Source of the DNA: Luscinia megarhynchos
Taxonomy: Eukaryota > Chordata > Aves > Passeriformes > Turdidae
Length of the DNA stretch: 64,000 nucleotides
Direction of reading: 5' to 3'
Assembly: GCA_034336665.1 (NCBI GenBank)
Contig: CM067592.1
Span: 44,669,761 to 44,733,760 of the forward strand
The first letter of the stretch is position 1. The number at the start of each line of letters is the position of its first letter. Below, piece after piece: positions 38,077 through 50,878 of the stretch. The translations under genes were made by a program, and so were the position numbers. The notes under the pieces were generated by a model that was given only the letters and a program-made list of their open reading frames with translations, was not told where the DNA came from and searched no databases.

Positions 38077-41000
38077 GACTGTTTCTCAAGGTGCATATTA
38101 AGTACAGTAATGATGTTCAAAGCCCAGCAAAGTTCATATTGTCGGGAGGAATAAGTATTACTTGTTAGTTATGTGGCCCCTCAAAAATATCCTTTGTCCA
38201 CAGAGGAACTGGATCTTTTTCTGAGATGCGGGAATGTGGGCAATTTTCAAGTGAACCATATATTTTTTTGTCTGTTTTTCATACCACTTCTGATACCCTA
38301 GAGATGATGTTAACACTTCTCAGTTCAATATTTCTGTGAATTTAAATAGCACACGACTGACCCTCATCTTCTAGCTCATTAATAAAATGCTAGAAGATAC
38401 CTGACCTACAATCTAGTTCTTTTGAGAAATATTACTGCTCGACTTAATTCACTGCTGTTCAACACTGCCCTTTGTATGCTAAATCCCTTCAGGCTGCTGA
38501 AATTTATGCAACAGCATTGACAGCTAAGACAGTCTGAGTTAACACTCTTGGGTAAGATTGTCACCATTTTTGTTTTCAAAATCAGGAAGAAGCTTCATCA
38601 CTGAAGTCCACCTATAGAGAGTATGCATGAGAACTGATGCAGTATCTGTATAGATATTACTGGGTTAGCTATTTGTATTAAACTGTAGAGGTTTTACACA
38701 GTAAGCTATAGCTAACTGTTAGCAAAAGAGTGATCAGAATTATTTTTTCTTTAAAATTACTGAGTGTTTGGAACTCATTAGAAGAATTCTGTCTGACTTT
38801 TGTGAGCTTGGGGTTGGATTCTTTACAGTTCAGGCCTCTCATACTGTGTTTGCACTATCAGTGGTTGTGGTGGTCTGTGATTGTTTCCCAGTGAGGCCCT
38901 AAATGCCATGTCAGTAATCAATACAAGCCCATAAGTCTTCATGTATCTTTTGCCAACTTATTACAGAACCTCCTATACCCATCTGGATGGTGGAAATAGT
39001 GTTGGATCTTTTTTACTTCCTTGCATCCCCTTGGAGCTTCAGAGAAATAATGATGCATAACTCGATCCACATCCCTTCTCTGAGTCCCCCTCAAGTGTGG
39101 TAGTTGGCTAGCTTTTCCTGCCAGGGCACTGAGAGAAGCTGTTATCCAGTGTTCTGGAAGGAGTTTTGTCATCCATTTGTTTACAGTTGCCAGCTTGTTT
39201 TTAAACTGACAGCCCCAAATCAGTCTGGAGCCAAAAAATACTGATGGCGATTTTTGGCTTGAGGTAGGTGTAGATGCACTGTGCAACATGCCACCAGTCA
39301 CAGTGGCATCTTTACCCGTGCAGAGAAGAAAAGATAGCAGCCCATGAGTCTGAATTTAGATATTCAGGGGAAAAAAAAGATGAATATTGCTTAAATTATG
39401 AATATTTGCTTCTAATTTGAAGACTGATTCAGTGAAGCACAGATGTAGGAAATTAATCAGAAGCCCAGGGATGAACACTGTTCAATATTCACTCCATTGT
39501 CCTCATGCCTCATCATTGTCCTAACCACATGCTCTCTGAAACTGGAGTCTGAAGAGTTTTTGTGGGAGCAGTTTCTGGAGAAGGGTAGGATGCCAGGATA
39601 GTACAGGACTTCAGAGTAAAATGGCACTTGATGAAGCAAGCTCCCTTCTATTCTCTCAGAGCTTGTGTAGTTGTGGCTTGCTAAATGAAGCCATTATATA
39701 ACAGATTTGATCTCTAGCCCCCTGGAAGGGGATGAAGCTGTCTGGTGCCAGGTGACCAGTAATGTTTCTGGCTGAGTGGCCCTGCATTCTGTCCTAGCCC
39801 TGAGCCACAGCTTCTCAGCTGGCCTGCTGCTCCAGCAGCTGTGTGGCACATGGTCATCCCTGCTCATTTCCTTTCAGCTCTTCAGATAAGGGATTTTTGT
39901 CATTGCCTTGCCCAGCAGTCGAATACTGAGGACTTTGTGGCCTTTGTTATTTTTCCTAAGGTTTCTTGGATGTGATACAAGGGACTGGGAAGGGGAGCAG
40001 AAGCCAGCCGTGTCCTTCACTTGGCCAGCATGGGGTGAGGTGGTGTTTAGATAGCTGGGCTCCTTTTTATCTGTTTGTCTTCAGCAGATGGCTGGGGCTA
40101 TGACTGTATGAAGGTGTAGGGGATGACACAGTTTTCTCTGTTGAGCAGAGTAAGAGGAGAGAGACCTTTTTCACGAGTCTCTAGTATAGCCATCTCTCAC
40201 AAATTGCTTCCTGTGAGTAAGGGAAGAAGTGGAGACGTTGACTGGAATAGTAGAAGCTTGTCAGTTTGTGCTAGAGAATCTCTTGCTGCTACTTCTTTGC
40301 CACTTTTACTTGTGTCAGCTGAAATACACCATCCCAGTCTCGTTTATTTCACAGTGCACAGGGATTTAGAAACTGCTTCCCATTTAGGCATTATAAAGCT
40401 TTCATTATCATGGATCATCAAGTGTCCCAAATGTACAGGACATTAGCCAGCATCTCCTCCATGCATAACTATTTCCCATGCCCCTCTAGCTTTCTTAGAC
40501 TTTTTTTTAAGTGTTGAGCCAAGAACTTGTCACCAAAGGGCTTCTGTTTTTTTCTGTTGGAGCCAGAGCTTCAAATGCTTTTTTGGTTTTATTGTAATCT
40601 CAAAATGGCAATTGTGCTTGCCTGCTGCTGCACCTGCATTATTACTATTAATAATAAATACGTGCCATTTAAACAGGGGCTTTTTACATGCTAAGTGCTT
40701 CATAAACAATTTCAAAAACCAGTGTTAAAAGTGTATAAATGTTGCATGGCTGGGCACTTGAAAGCTGGGAATTGCTAATGTGAACCTGGCTATCATGGTT
40801 ATGTGCTTTGTGCATAATTATTATTTATTAATTCTTGGCTTATTCAAGTCCTCAAAAGTTCCTATAATAGGAAGAGGATTCCAAAAAGCTGGAAATACAC
40901 AGAGAATGGAACCAGGGACATATGGCCTAGGGAGAGTACAGAGATACAGTTTAGATGTGTAGGGATGAGATCAGCAAAGGTAAGACACAAACGGAATAGA

Positions 41001-41079
41001 ACTTGGCAAAGGATGTAAAGAATAACAAAAGGAAACTATATATGCAAATGAGTCAGAAAAGAAAGGCCAAGGAGAGTGT
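38077..41079. other. Non-coding DNA; possible ancient conserved block 40560-40760
   Basis: No gene was recognised with confidence. A 120-codon minus-strand frame (38939-39301) is noted as a finding. The block at 40560-40760 contains 'acatgctaagtgcttcataa', which resembles the core or tail of an ancient SINE of MIR type, and may be conserved DNA. Confidence 0.4.
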
Positions 41080-42414
41080 ACCCTCTGAAAAATGAGAAAG
41101 GTGAACAGGTGACAAGGATCTGGAGAAGGCAGAGGTACTCAATGAGTTCTTTGCCTCAGTCTTCACTGGCAGTCAGGCTTCTCACTTCTCTGAAGTTCCT
41201 GAACCTCCAGGTGGGATTTGGGAAAATGAACTCCCTCCCAGTGTAAGCAAAGAGCAGGTTCAAGATCACCTAATGGAACTGAATAGGCACAAGTCTATGT
41301 TGTCTGACAACACACATCCCCGGGCCCTGAGGGAACTGGCTGATATTGCTACCAAAACATTCTACACCCTATTTGAAAACTCACATTGGTAAGGCAAAGT
41401 CCCAGTGACTGGCAACAGGGAAACGCCCCTTGTATTGTAGAAAGGGGAGAAGAGAAGATCCAGGGAACTACAGAACAGTAAGCCTCACTTCACCATCATG
41501 CCTGGGAAAGTGATGCAGCAGATCCTCATTGAATCAATGTCAATGTACATGCAAGACTAGGGGGTGATCTGAGACACTCAGCATAGCTTTCTTTGCTAAG
41601 GACAATTTGGAGAGTTTCTGTGATGGAGAGATGACGATGATCAATAGGGAAGGACTGACAGATGTCACACCTAGGTTTCTGTAAGGATTTTGATACAGTC
41701 CCACATCACATCCTGATATTTAAATTGGAGAGACATGGATTTAATAGATGGACTATTCAGTGGATAAGGAATTGGCTGGATGGATGTAACCAGACTGTTG
41801 TGGCTCTATGTCCAGGTACAAGCTGGTGACAAGTGATGTCCATCAAGGCTCTCTGCTGGTACTGGTGCTCTTCAACACCCTCATCAAAGACACAGGCAGT
41901 GGGATTGAGTGCATCCCCAGCAGGTTTGGAGTTGACACAACAGAAGAATGGGATGCCATCCAGACAGACCTGAACAAACTTGAGAATTGAGCCAATGAAC
42001 TTCATGAAGTTCAACAATTCCAAGTGCCAGGTGCTGTACCTGGATCAGCAGTCCCAAAGAAGATTCGGGGATGGTTGTGGCCTTTCAATATATAAATGGA
42101 GCTAAAAATAAGGAGTTTTCCGTAAGGTAGTGACAGGACAAGGGGCAATGGCTTCAACTGGAAATATGACAGGCTTAAATCAAATATTAGGAAGAAATTC
42201 TGTACTGGGAGGGTGGTGAGGCACAGCAACAGGTTACCTAAAGAAGCTGTGCATGGCCCATTCCTCTCAGTGCTCAAGACCAGGCTGGATGGGGGCCTGG
42301 GCAGCTAGAGATGGTGGATAACAACCCTGCCCATGGTAGGGGATAGGAAATTATCTTTAAAATCTCTGACAACCCAAACCACTGTGCGATTCTGTTGATT
42401 CCATAATTCTGTGA
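41080..42414 (+). mobile_element. CR1 LINE, ORF2 3' half and 3' UTR, degenerate
   Basis: A long CR1 fragment running through the reverse transcriptase part of ORF2 to the 3' end. Landmarks: 'atgagttctttgcctcagtc' (41142), 'gggaactacagaacagtaag' (41463), 'ttttgatacagtcccacat' (41689), 'gctctctgctggtactggtgctcttcaac' region (about 41849, the catalytic block region), 'aagttcaacaattccaagtg' (42006), and the terminal 'cataattctgtg' (about 42403-42414). Stops and indels break every frame, so it makes no protein. It is diverged and older than the provirus at 47.3-54.5 kb. Confidence 0.85.
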
Positions 42415-45400
42415 TTAACAACTGGTTCCTCTTTTGAAAAGGAACAAGACAGGAGAGGGATTGCAGGATAAGAGAGAATAGACACAGGAAGTAAAGGAGT
42501 ACCCCAGGAAAAGAAAATAAGTCTGTAGGTGAAGATGAAAGCTCTACAAGATGCCTACTTTTTCTGTATCTGGTTATGTCACTTGTTTCAAAAGCAAGAC
42601 AGGTACTTTCTGCAACATTTGGCTCCCATGGTACAGGGCAATTTCATTCTTCTGAAAATATTTTAGCCAGCTGATGACACATTTTATTTGAGTAGTGTTC
42701 CCTTGACCTCAACTGGATAGTGAGGTCTTCTGATTAGCTCACTGAACCAGGGAAACTGCTGAATGTCCAAGTTACAGAATTTGTTTTTGGGAGTCTGATC
42801 TTTCAGCAAAGAAAAAAGACAGCCAGGTTTTTATATCTTTTTTTCTCTTCTTTTTTTTTTTTCCTTGCCCTAAACAATGATTTCTAACTAGAGAGGATGC
42901 AGTAGAATAAGTATCCTGGACTAGGAACCTGGAAAAGAAAGGAATTATTTTGGCTGCCTGGCTTCACCACCTTTCCCTCCACCTCTATTTTCCTCTCTTT
43001 ATTCTCATTAGTGCCTAAGCTGTAGTTGATGCACCCTGCTGTAGATAATATTGATTTGGGCTCAGGTTTGCTGTGTTTAGACGCCTCTTGGAGAAAAGCT
43101 TTTGTGCATCTGCCACGGTGTACAGATATAGAGGACTTGCTTCAGCTAGCAAAACACAGTTTAATATCTGTCCTCTGCTTGGAAGAGGCTGTGCAGTCAA
43201 CACAGCTTGTGTGCAGCTAGGTTTGTAGTTTTATTATTTTTAGCGCTGTGTGTGAGGACAGCAATCACATGCAAATCTGAGACAATCAGCACAGGTGCTG
43301 GTGGTGCCCTCCATCAGCACAAGGGTTCTGCAAAGTTGGTGCCTGGGTGCTAGGCCACAGAAGCTGTATTTTCGATGGTAGTCAGGCTTTCCTCTGTGCT
43401 TCGTGTGTTTTTCTTGTCATCAAGGAAGACAGAGTTAACCTTGCAAGAAACAATAGCAGGGAAGATATCCAGGCCAGCTCACCCAATCTTCTTTCCCATT
43501 GTCCTTCAGCAAAGGGGTTCCCAAATTTAGTATCAAACAAAAGGCTTGCTTGCAAGCAGAGGGGGTTAAAACATGACAGCTCTTAATGTTCAGTAGCAAC
43601 ACAGAATGTTCTTTTGTAGCAGCCTTTCAGATGCTATTTTTAATGTGTTTCTTTTTAACATTCTATTAATATTTAATTATAATTAAATACATTGTGTGCT
43701 ACATTAGAAATAATTTAGTACATCATTTATATATACATGAATATTTTATATCAGGCTTTCTAGATGAGAAAGGTGATGAAATAATGTATGGAGATGCGCA
43801 GAAAAACAATACTAATTTTTCTGTTCCCTTTGAAAATTTTGAACTTGTCAGCTGATTTCAGCAAACTTGATAAAAGGACAGAGATTTCAAAGAAGAATTA
43901 CTTTAAACTTTTAATAAAATGTTTCTCCCAGTTAGATGAAAGCAAGACACTCAAATCTGAGTCACTGTGAGAAGAAAAAACAAAAAATTTACACTCAGCC
44001 CTTGATTGGACACCAGAAATCAAGAAAGTTATCATCCTCTTACCATTTTCACAGATATGGAGCAAACTTGTTTATATTGGTTTATTGTGTCACACAACAG
44101 CACTGATGTGGTGTACATAATTTCCCTGAAATTGACTCAGGTCTTACATACTCTTCAAGCTCAATTCTTTTGGTGCTATTTGCTCTTGCCCTTATTTTGC
44201 CAGTAGTCTCTGGGATGTCGCTCTTGAAAATTCTTTGGGTAATTCTTATTGTCTCTGTCCTAAGTGAAAGCTTCATATCTGCTCAATGCTTTGTTCAAAT
44301 CCAGACAAAGGAACACTAGTGCATTTCCTTTATCTAGAAAATAAGTGATTAGGAAAAGACACCAATTCAACCAGCCATGACGTATGTATGATGAAAGCAC
44401 AAATTGCGCATGGTTCCTTCTTGCCCTTTAAAGGTGCTCCTCTACTCACTGTGCTCTACTATTGGCCTGACTATAGGCCAGGTGACAGCCTGGGTGCTTG
44501 CTATACTGCAGTCTCTTGGTAGAACTCCTGATTTTATTGGCTAATAAAAAGTTTTCAGAAGTCTGGAAAGGAGGCAGCAGGGTTCCAATCTATCATCAGA
44601 CACAACAGCCTTAACAAATCTGGAAAAGCACTGCATCTGGAATACAAAGACTCTGTTAAGGAGCCCATTCCAGCCTGGAGGTCTGTTATTTGGGTGTGTC
44701 ATTTCAAACCATGGCTGCAGACACTTATGCAAAGCAATAGGAATGTGTAAAGACCCTTTCCAAGATGCCTTCCCACTTTGTGCCAAAAGTCTGTCCTTTA
44801 AAGATATTTCTTTCTCAGGGAAGTTTTGGTAGAAATGACAGCCAGTCAGCCTCCATTTACAATGATCTATTTTTGCAGCATCGTTTTCCTGCCTGATCTC
44901 ATCCCAGAGTTGTCAATATGTTTATCTGCACCTGAAGCTCTCTCCTACGCTGTGCCAATTTGCTTAATTTCCCTTTATTATCATTACTCCCTACTAATAG
45001 AGCTCATTAGTGTTGTATTTCTGCATCATCCCTTTTCAGCTGTTTTCATTCACACTATTATTGAAAAATACAGACTAGTTTGAGAACAACCCAAATCTTC
45101 TCCTCTTCCATTCTCAAACCTGGAAGCAGCCATACCATTGCTCCTAAATGCCAGACTACAGATCAGTCATTACTGCTACATGTAGATAAGAGTCCTGTCA
45201 GAAATATAGGACTTAATTCTCAGCATTGTCAGGAATGGTGTCCCCATTAAAATCAGATGCCTTTCATTGCTACAGTGGGTAATGCAAACTTGTTTGGCTG
45301 GATGCACGTGTCTCCATCCAGACTTCTAGTGGGCATTGTAAGCAAGGAATTTTTACTGTTCTTAGGTGGATATCTGAAAAAAGGCCATGTGGTTTGGGCT

Positions 45401-47343
45401 CTAGAAATAGTAAGTTCTCTCCACAAGTGGAATGATGAATGACTGTGTCTGATTTAGAATACAGGCTAGGTCAGATGAACCCAATTACATTTAAAACTGT
45501 GTGAGTCAGATCAGTTGGTTCCTCTGTTCGGTGCTTCACCTGTGTTTGAAACCCTAGGATGTGTTCTACGTTTGCAGTTTCACATCACAGTCTTTGAGCT
45601 TTGTCCTTACTAGTTTCTAATGACCCAAGCCGATACGAACCAGAGGACCTCAGGAGAGAGAGAAAACTCTGGTCTAACTCAAGCAGCACCACAGCTGACC
45701 AGAACACTGGAATGGGGCTTCCGAGATTTTGGTTCTGACAAAGACTTCTGCGTATCTCCAGTTTCAGATGAGCTTCTGCCACCCACCCCTATTTTATCTT
45801 CTTACTCCAAAATGCAGGGTCTCTGTCTTGAAGACTGTGCAACACCAGCCATAGGGGATCCTATTTGTTGTCACTTAACAAAGGAACAGTCGCCTTTACA
45901 AAGTGCTTAATTTTAGGTAGTCAGTTTTCCTACATTCACCTGTGTTATCTCAGTCACAGTCTTCTTCTGTGGTACATTCACCTATCAGAAAAACTGTTCC
46001 ACTCAAATTTTCCACAGAAGCTTGAATATTTGTATCTTCATTATGTGTATCAAAAATGACAATAATATAGGAAACCTGAGTGAGGATCCCATGATGCCCT
46101 TTTCAACATGGTAATATTAAGGCTGTTTTCCAGCCTAAAAGGTGCTATAATTCTACATTGTCTGGTTAGAAGACAGTGTCTCAAACTGAATTCTCCATGA
46201 TAAATAAGAATTTACTCAATGGATGCCAGCCAGCTCAGTTCTTAGGCACCCAGTACACCAAAGTGTACTCTATTGGAAATAAGATATACTTGAATGTGTA
46301 TATTATATATATTTAAATAGGTTTAAATTGGGTCTTCTGGAAGGATATTTTATTAAATTGCACTCATAAATAGTTTCTCAGACATTTAAATTATATCAAG
46401 CCACATTTTAATTGTTAATATGTAACCTTTATAAAACATAATAATATTTTATCTATTTATGAGTCAGTGCTTTAACACAACAACAGCCAGGCAATGCCTG
46501 AAATCACCATTTCTTGACTAGGATGTGACTGAATTGTAGAAGGAGGTCTGAAGAAGGCTTGAAATCTGAGCAAAGCTGAACTGGCATTGGAGATGAGGCA
46601 GTCCTTCCTAATAAAAATAATTTGGTGCAATGTTTCCAGTTTAGTCTCTGGCCTTGTAATGTTTTCCTGCGTAATGGCATTTCAAGACAGAGAGCATTCA
46701 CTCACATTTCGATCTGATCCATTTTGTCTGGGAAGCAATGTGTGAATGGTACAAGAGTAAGAGAAGTGCTGCACTGTGCTGTGCTCTCTGCAGAGCTCTC
46801 CTGCTCCTTCTCCCCCTCTGTGCTAGAATTCAGGACTGCAGTAATGCAGTGGCTCTGCTTCTGCTTGGACATGGAGCCCAATATTTCCAGGTGTGCCCTG
46901 ACAATCATTGGGAAAGCTTTCTTTTATTCTCAGGGAAGGTACGAATCACTAACAGAAGCTGTTCACAGCTAAGTTTTCTTTATTGAATGCTTGTTTGCAA
47001 AGTTTCACTCTGGTGCTTCTGAGAGAGCATTGTAAAGTGTTCATAGAGACTGCCAGTATTGGTGTTTGTGAGTGAATCAAATTAAACTCTCTCCTCATGT
47101 CTCTGAGGCAGAGACATGTCAGGACTGATATGGGGAGAGAAATGGGACTGCATTTGTTGATTGCAGTTGAGTTAATTTGTGTTGTGGTGCAGAGGAGTGC
47201 CAGGCTTCTCACCTTGCTCTTGGAAAAGTCAAGGGAAATTAGTATCTGTCAGGACATTTTTTTTTAGAGTGAGTAGATTTTAGGTAAGCTTGTACATGCT
47301 AGAGACCCAAACCACACAATCCTTGGAGGCTGTTTTTTCAGTG
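42415..47343. other. Non-coding DNA; conserved-looking block 44830-45090
   Basis: No gene recognised. The block at 44830-45090 is free of repeat signatures and has several homeodomain-like ATTA cores; one frame stays open for 85 codons across it. It could be a conserved non-coding element or an unrecognised exon. A pyrimidine run lies at 42839-42863. AT-rich tracts occur at 43650-43750 and 46290-46450. Confidence 0.4.
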
Positions 47344-47349
47344 ATCATG
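47344..47349. repeat. Target site duplication, left copy (ATCATG)
   Basis: Six bases directly beside the left LTR, identical to 54448-54453 beside the right LTR. A 6-bp duplication is characteristic of alpha- and betaretrovirus-like (ERVK-class) integrases. It shows that both ends of the provirus are original. Confidence 0.95.
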
Positions 47350-47735
47350 TGCTAAAACGATGCTTTGTCTTTTCCTAATTACTTAAGATAAGACAATGTA
47401 TGTTTTAGCATGGATGGAAAAGGATTACAAAAGAGGCTCTTCCTTATGTCAGCTTTATTCTAAGGCGATGGCGTGGCCGATGGATGAAGGAGGAAAGAGG
47501 AAAGAGGGAGATCTCCCCTGGGACCTCCGTCTTCAGGAGAGGGAATGGGGAGTGGCCTTGGCTAGCAGCCAATGGGGTAAGGACACAGGGGGATCGGATC
47601 AGGATACAGGAAGTCCCGGTAGGGTGCAATGTCACAGGTAAAGGTTACAGGAAGGGAGACATGAACCGGGAGCTAGCCAGAAGATGGCCAGGTTTGTTGA
47701 TTCATTCCTTATATCTCATTTATTGAATTACAACA
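47350..47735 (-). mobile_element. 3' LTR of minus-strand ERVK-like provirus
   Basis: A 386-bp LTR, TGTTGTAATTC...TTTTAGCA on the minus strand. It differs from 54063-54447 by two substitutions (near 47658 and 47681) and one base in an A-run (near 47356). That is about 0.5% substitution divergence, so the insertion is young. The minus strand carries an inverted CCAAT box (near 47566) and a poly(A) signal AATAAA (47454-47459). The ORFs seen in it on both strands are repeated exactly in the other LTR and are not genes. Confidence 0.95.
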
Positions 47736-47765
47736 TCTCCCCGTTTTTTGTTTTTTATGTAGGGG
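47736..47765 (-). promoter_or_regulatory. Polypurine tract of the provirus
   Basis: On the minus strand an A-rich run followed by CGGGGAGA ends directly at the TG of the 3' LTR. This is the plus-strand DNA primer site expected there and confirms the orientation. Confidence 0.85.
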
Positions 47766-47789
47766 GGTGATATTAAACTAATTTTAGTC

Positions 47790-48130
47790 CGAATTTATTA
47801 TTTTGACCACCATTTGTGACAAATGGGAGAATCAGATAGTTTTAGATTTGTCATTTCTATATGATTGTTCCCTGAGGTAGAAGGAATGATACCACTAATG
47901 GCCTTAAATATTAAAGAACGTATGATCCCAAATGCCAATGCTACAAGGAAAAGATTGACAATGAACATAATGGTTTTGACTCTGGAAGCCCCCACCCAGA
48001 AAATCCCCAGCCCTTAGACAGTTTATTAAACCAGTTTTCTGATTCTTGTTTCACTTGTTAAGCCTAACAAGAAGACAACTTGGATGGGGTTCCACACAGG
48101 GTTAACTGGAGGGTAGCCTTTTTCTAAAAA
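47790..48130 (-). pseudogene. env: Remnant of env transmembrane (TM) end; env otherwise deleted
   Basis: Only about 400 bp separate the pol stop from the 3' LTR, so nearly all of env is missing. What remains encodes, over two frames, a short pre-membrane segment (WFNKLSKG, near 48010-48035) and then a hydrophobic span (IMFIVNLFLVALAFGIIRS) with a basic/polar tail, ending at 47798. This resembles the membrane anchor and cytoplasmic tail of a betaretroviral TM subunit. A frame break near 48010 separates the parts. Just upstream on the minus strand, 'ttttctttttag' (near 48125-48140) looks like a splice acceptor. No signal peptide, surface subunit or fusion peptide is present. Confidence 0.55.
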
Positions 48131-48144
48131 GAAAAACAAACATT

Positions 48145-50878
48145 TCAAAACATGTTATAAGTCTCTGAGGGTATTTCTTTTCCTTTGCGGCATCTTCTTT
48201 TTGAAGCAATGCTTACTTGCTTCTCATCTTCTTCTGCTGTAGCTGGGGTTTTAGGGAGAAAAGGTTTTACCCACTTTTGGGGAATCCATTGAGGTCCTGA
48301 GGGAGTTGACACACATGCATAACCTCTTCCCCAGGTTACTAGCTCATAGGGACCTTTGATTTTCCACGTTTCTGGGTCCCTAATCAAAACTGGTGGATGC
48401 TGAGATAACTTGAACTGTTTACTGCTGTTAAAATGACGAACCACTGGAGGAGTCATATTTTCAAAAGAACAATTTAAGAAATTGATTGTAAACAAAGCTT
48501 TGCAGAGCTTTTGTTGGGGAGACATCCACACAGTTGAACTGCTTTGTCTGGCTAAAACTTGTTTGAGTGTCTGGTGTGTGCGCTCGATCACTGCTTGGCC
48601 TGTAGGGGAGTGTGGGATGCCTGTCTTATGATTCACTCCCCACTGCTGGATGAATTCCAGGAACTCCTTGGATGTGTATGCTGGGCCATTGTCTGTTTTT
48701 ATTTCTCTAGGGATCCCCAAAACTGAGAAGGCTTGTACTAGGTGTTGTTTTGCATGTACAGCCTTTTCCCCTGCATGAACGGAGGCATAAACTGCACCTG
48801 AATATGTGTCTATACTTACATGGACATATTTGAGGCGACCAAAACTAGGAATGTGGGTGATATCTGTTTGCCACACCTCACAGCTGCCAAGACCCCGGGG
48901 GTTAACCCCAATACCAAGTGATGGCATGGCCTGGAGCTGGCAGTTGGGACAGGTGGCTACTATAGCCCTGGCCTGACTCCGTGTTAGCTGGAACTGACGG
49001 ACCAAACCTGGTACATTCTGGTGGTATTGCTGGTGGCTCAGCTTTGCCTGTTGGAAGATGTCAGGGAGGCATGCCTTTTCTGCTGGAGCTGCAAGGGTGT
49101 CTGCCATACGGTTCCCTTCTGTGATCTCACCTGGCAAATCCATGTGTGACCTCACATGCATTACATAGAAGGGATGTTCTCTGTGTGAAACCAAATAGAT
49201 TAGTTTGGACAGCAGCCTAAAGAGCTGCTCATTATCAATGTCTTTGAGCACTGCCTGCTCCGCTCTGGACACTACCCCAGCAACATAAGCCGAATCTGTT
49301 ACCAGGTTAAGAGGCTCTGAGAACTTTTCGAAGGCTCTCACAACTGCAGCCAGTTCTGCAATCTGGGGTGACCCCTCCACAAACTCAACATCAGCTTCCC
49401 AATGCTGAGTCTGGGGATTTCTCCAAGTCATCACCGACTTATGGGAGGCCCCCGATGCATCTGTAAACACCGTGAGTGCCTCGAGCGGTCTCCTGCTCCT
49501 CCTTTCACGAGGTATGAGGTGAAATTCCTCATTGAACAACTTATGAGCTGGGCTGTGAACAGATATCTGTCCACTGTAGCTGTCCAGAGCTATTTGGAGG
49601 CTGGCATTGCTCTGCAGCAAATGCTCAAACATCTCTTTTGTTAACCTTTCAGGAGAATTCTTTCCCTCCCCAGAAAGTTTAACTGGCAGGTGTATGCATG
49701 TGAAATCAGACCCAGACAGCTCACGCAGCCTCATCCTTGCTTTTTGAATTAACTGTGCCATCAGCTCTTGCGGTTGTGTAATAGTTTTGGATCTTTGGTG
49801 GGAGAGGAAGACCCATTCTATGATTAAGAGTGAGTCTCTCTGCCCCTCAATCCACTGGAATATTAACCCATGCAAGTGTGGCAGTTTCCCCAAAACAATG
49901 AATTTGAAAGGCAGTTCAGGGTGATAGCGTGTGCCTGCCTTTCAGACAGAGCTTTCTGTACCTTTTCAATTGCAGCTTTTGCCTCAGGTGTCAGGTCCCT
50001 AGGAGAAACTAGTTTCTCTCCCCTTTCAATAAATTGAAAAGGGGTTCTAAGTCCTCATTAGTGAGGCCTAACCATGGTCTTACCCAATTCAGAGATCCAC
50101 ACAGGGAGTGGAGATTCGCTAAAGTTTTAGGATTACAATTAATTTCTAATTTCTGTGGAACAATGGTCCTGGCAGTGATCTCTAGGCCCAGATACTTCCA
50201 AGGTGGCATCCTTTGAACCTTGTCATCCTGTAATTGAAATCCAGCAGAGGTTAAAACTTTAGCTACTAGGTCAAGCGTGTCCTGGAGGGTGGAGTTATCA
50301 GGAGCACACACCAGCACATCATCTATGTAATGCAAAATTATTGCTTTGTTTTTTGTGTCAAGACCGGAGACAACAATGAAGCTACATACCACTGGCAGAT
50401 AGCAGGACTACACTTCATGCCCTGTGGAAGCACTTTCCAGTGATATCTCTTCATTGGTGCCTCTCTGTTTAATGATGGTACTGAGAATGCAAACCTGGGA
50501 GCATCTTCAGGGTGTAATGGGATATGGAAAAACAATCTTTGATATCTATAACTGCCAATTGCCAATCTCTAGGTAACATAGTTGGAGAAGGCATCCCAGG
50601 TTGAGGAGATCCCATGTCTTGAATTACTTTATTTATTCCCCTAAGATCATGCAATAATCTCCATTTGTCTGTTTTTGGTTTTTTTATTACAAAATTGGAG
50701 AATTCCAGGGGCTTGTTGTTTCTACTATATGACCTCTTGCCAATTGTTCATCTACAAGTTTTTGAAGTGCCTGTAACTTTTCCTTTCTTAACGGCCACTG
50801 TGTAGTCCAGATAGGTGTGTCACTTAGCCATGTCAGCTTCTGGACCCGGCACTCCACGGTGGCCGCTTCTAAAAATCC
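48145..50878 (-). pseudogene. pol: pol: reverse transcriptase, RNase H, integrase (frame-broken)
   Basis: About 910 codons entered by -1 frameshift from pro at 50872-50878. Reverse transcriptase runs to about 50000: LRGINKVI (near 50645), VIDIKDCF with the first catalytic Asp (near 50555) and YIDD (50318-50329). Frame changes near 50690, 50540, 50360, 50015 and 49910 break this part. From 49893 a 582-codon open frame carries RNase H (D145, E180, D200, D265, numbered in that frame) and integrase: zinc site H287-H291-C315-C318, and catalytic D344, D401, E437, with the spacing between the last two of the D-D-35-E type. The integrase half is fully open. All five breaks lie beside homopolymer runs, so some may be assembly errors. 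Products would copy the RNA genome into DNA and insert it. It belongs to the ERVK/betaretrovirus-like class by domain order and frame use. Confidence 0.9.

Noticed and set aside
47396..47641. 81-codon ORF repeated identically at 54108-54353
   Set aside because: The repetition is due to the two LTRs of the provirus; it is antisense to the LTR transcript and has no coding signature.
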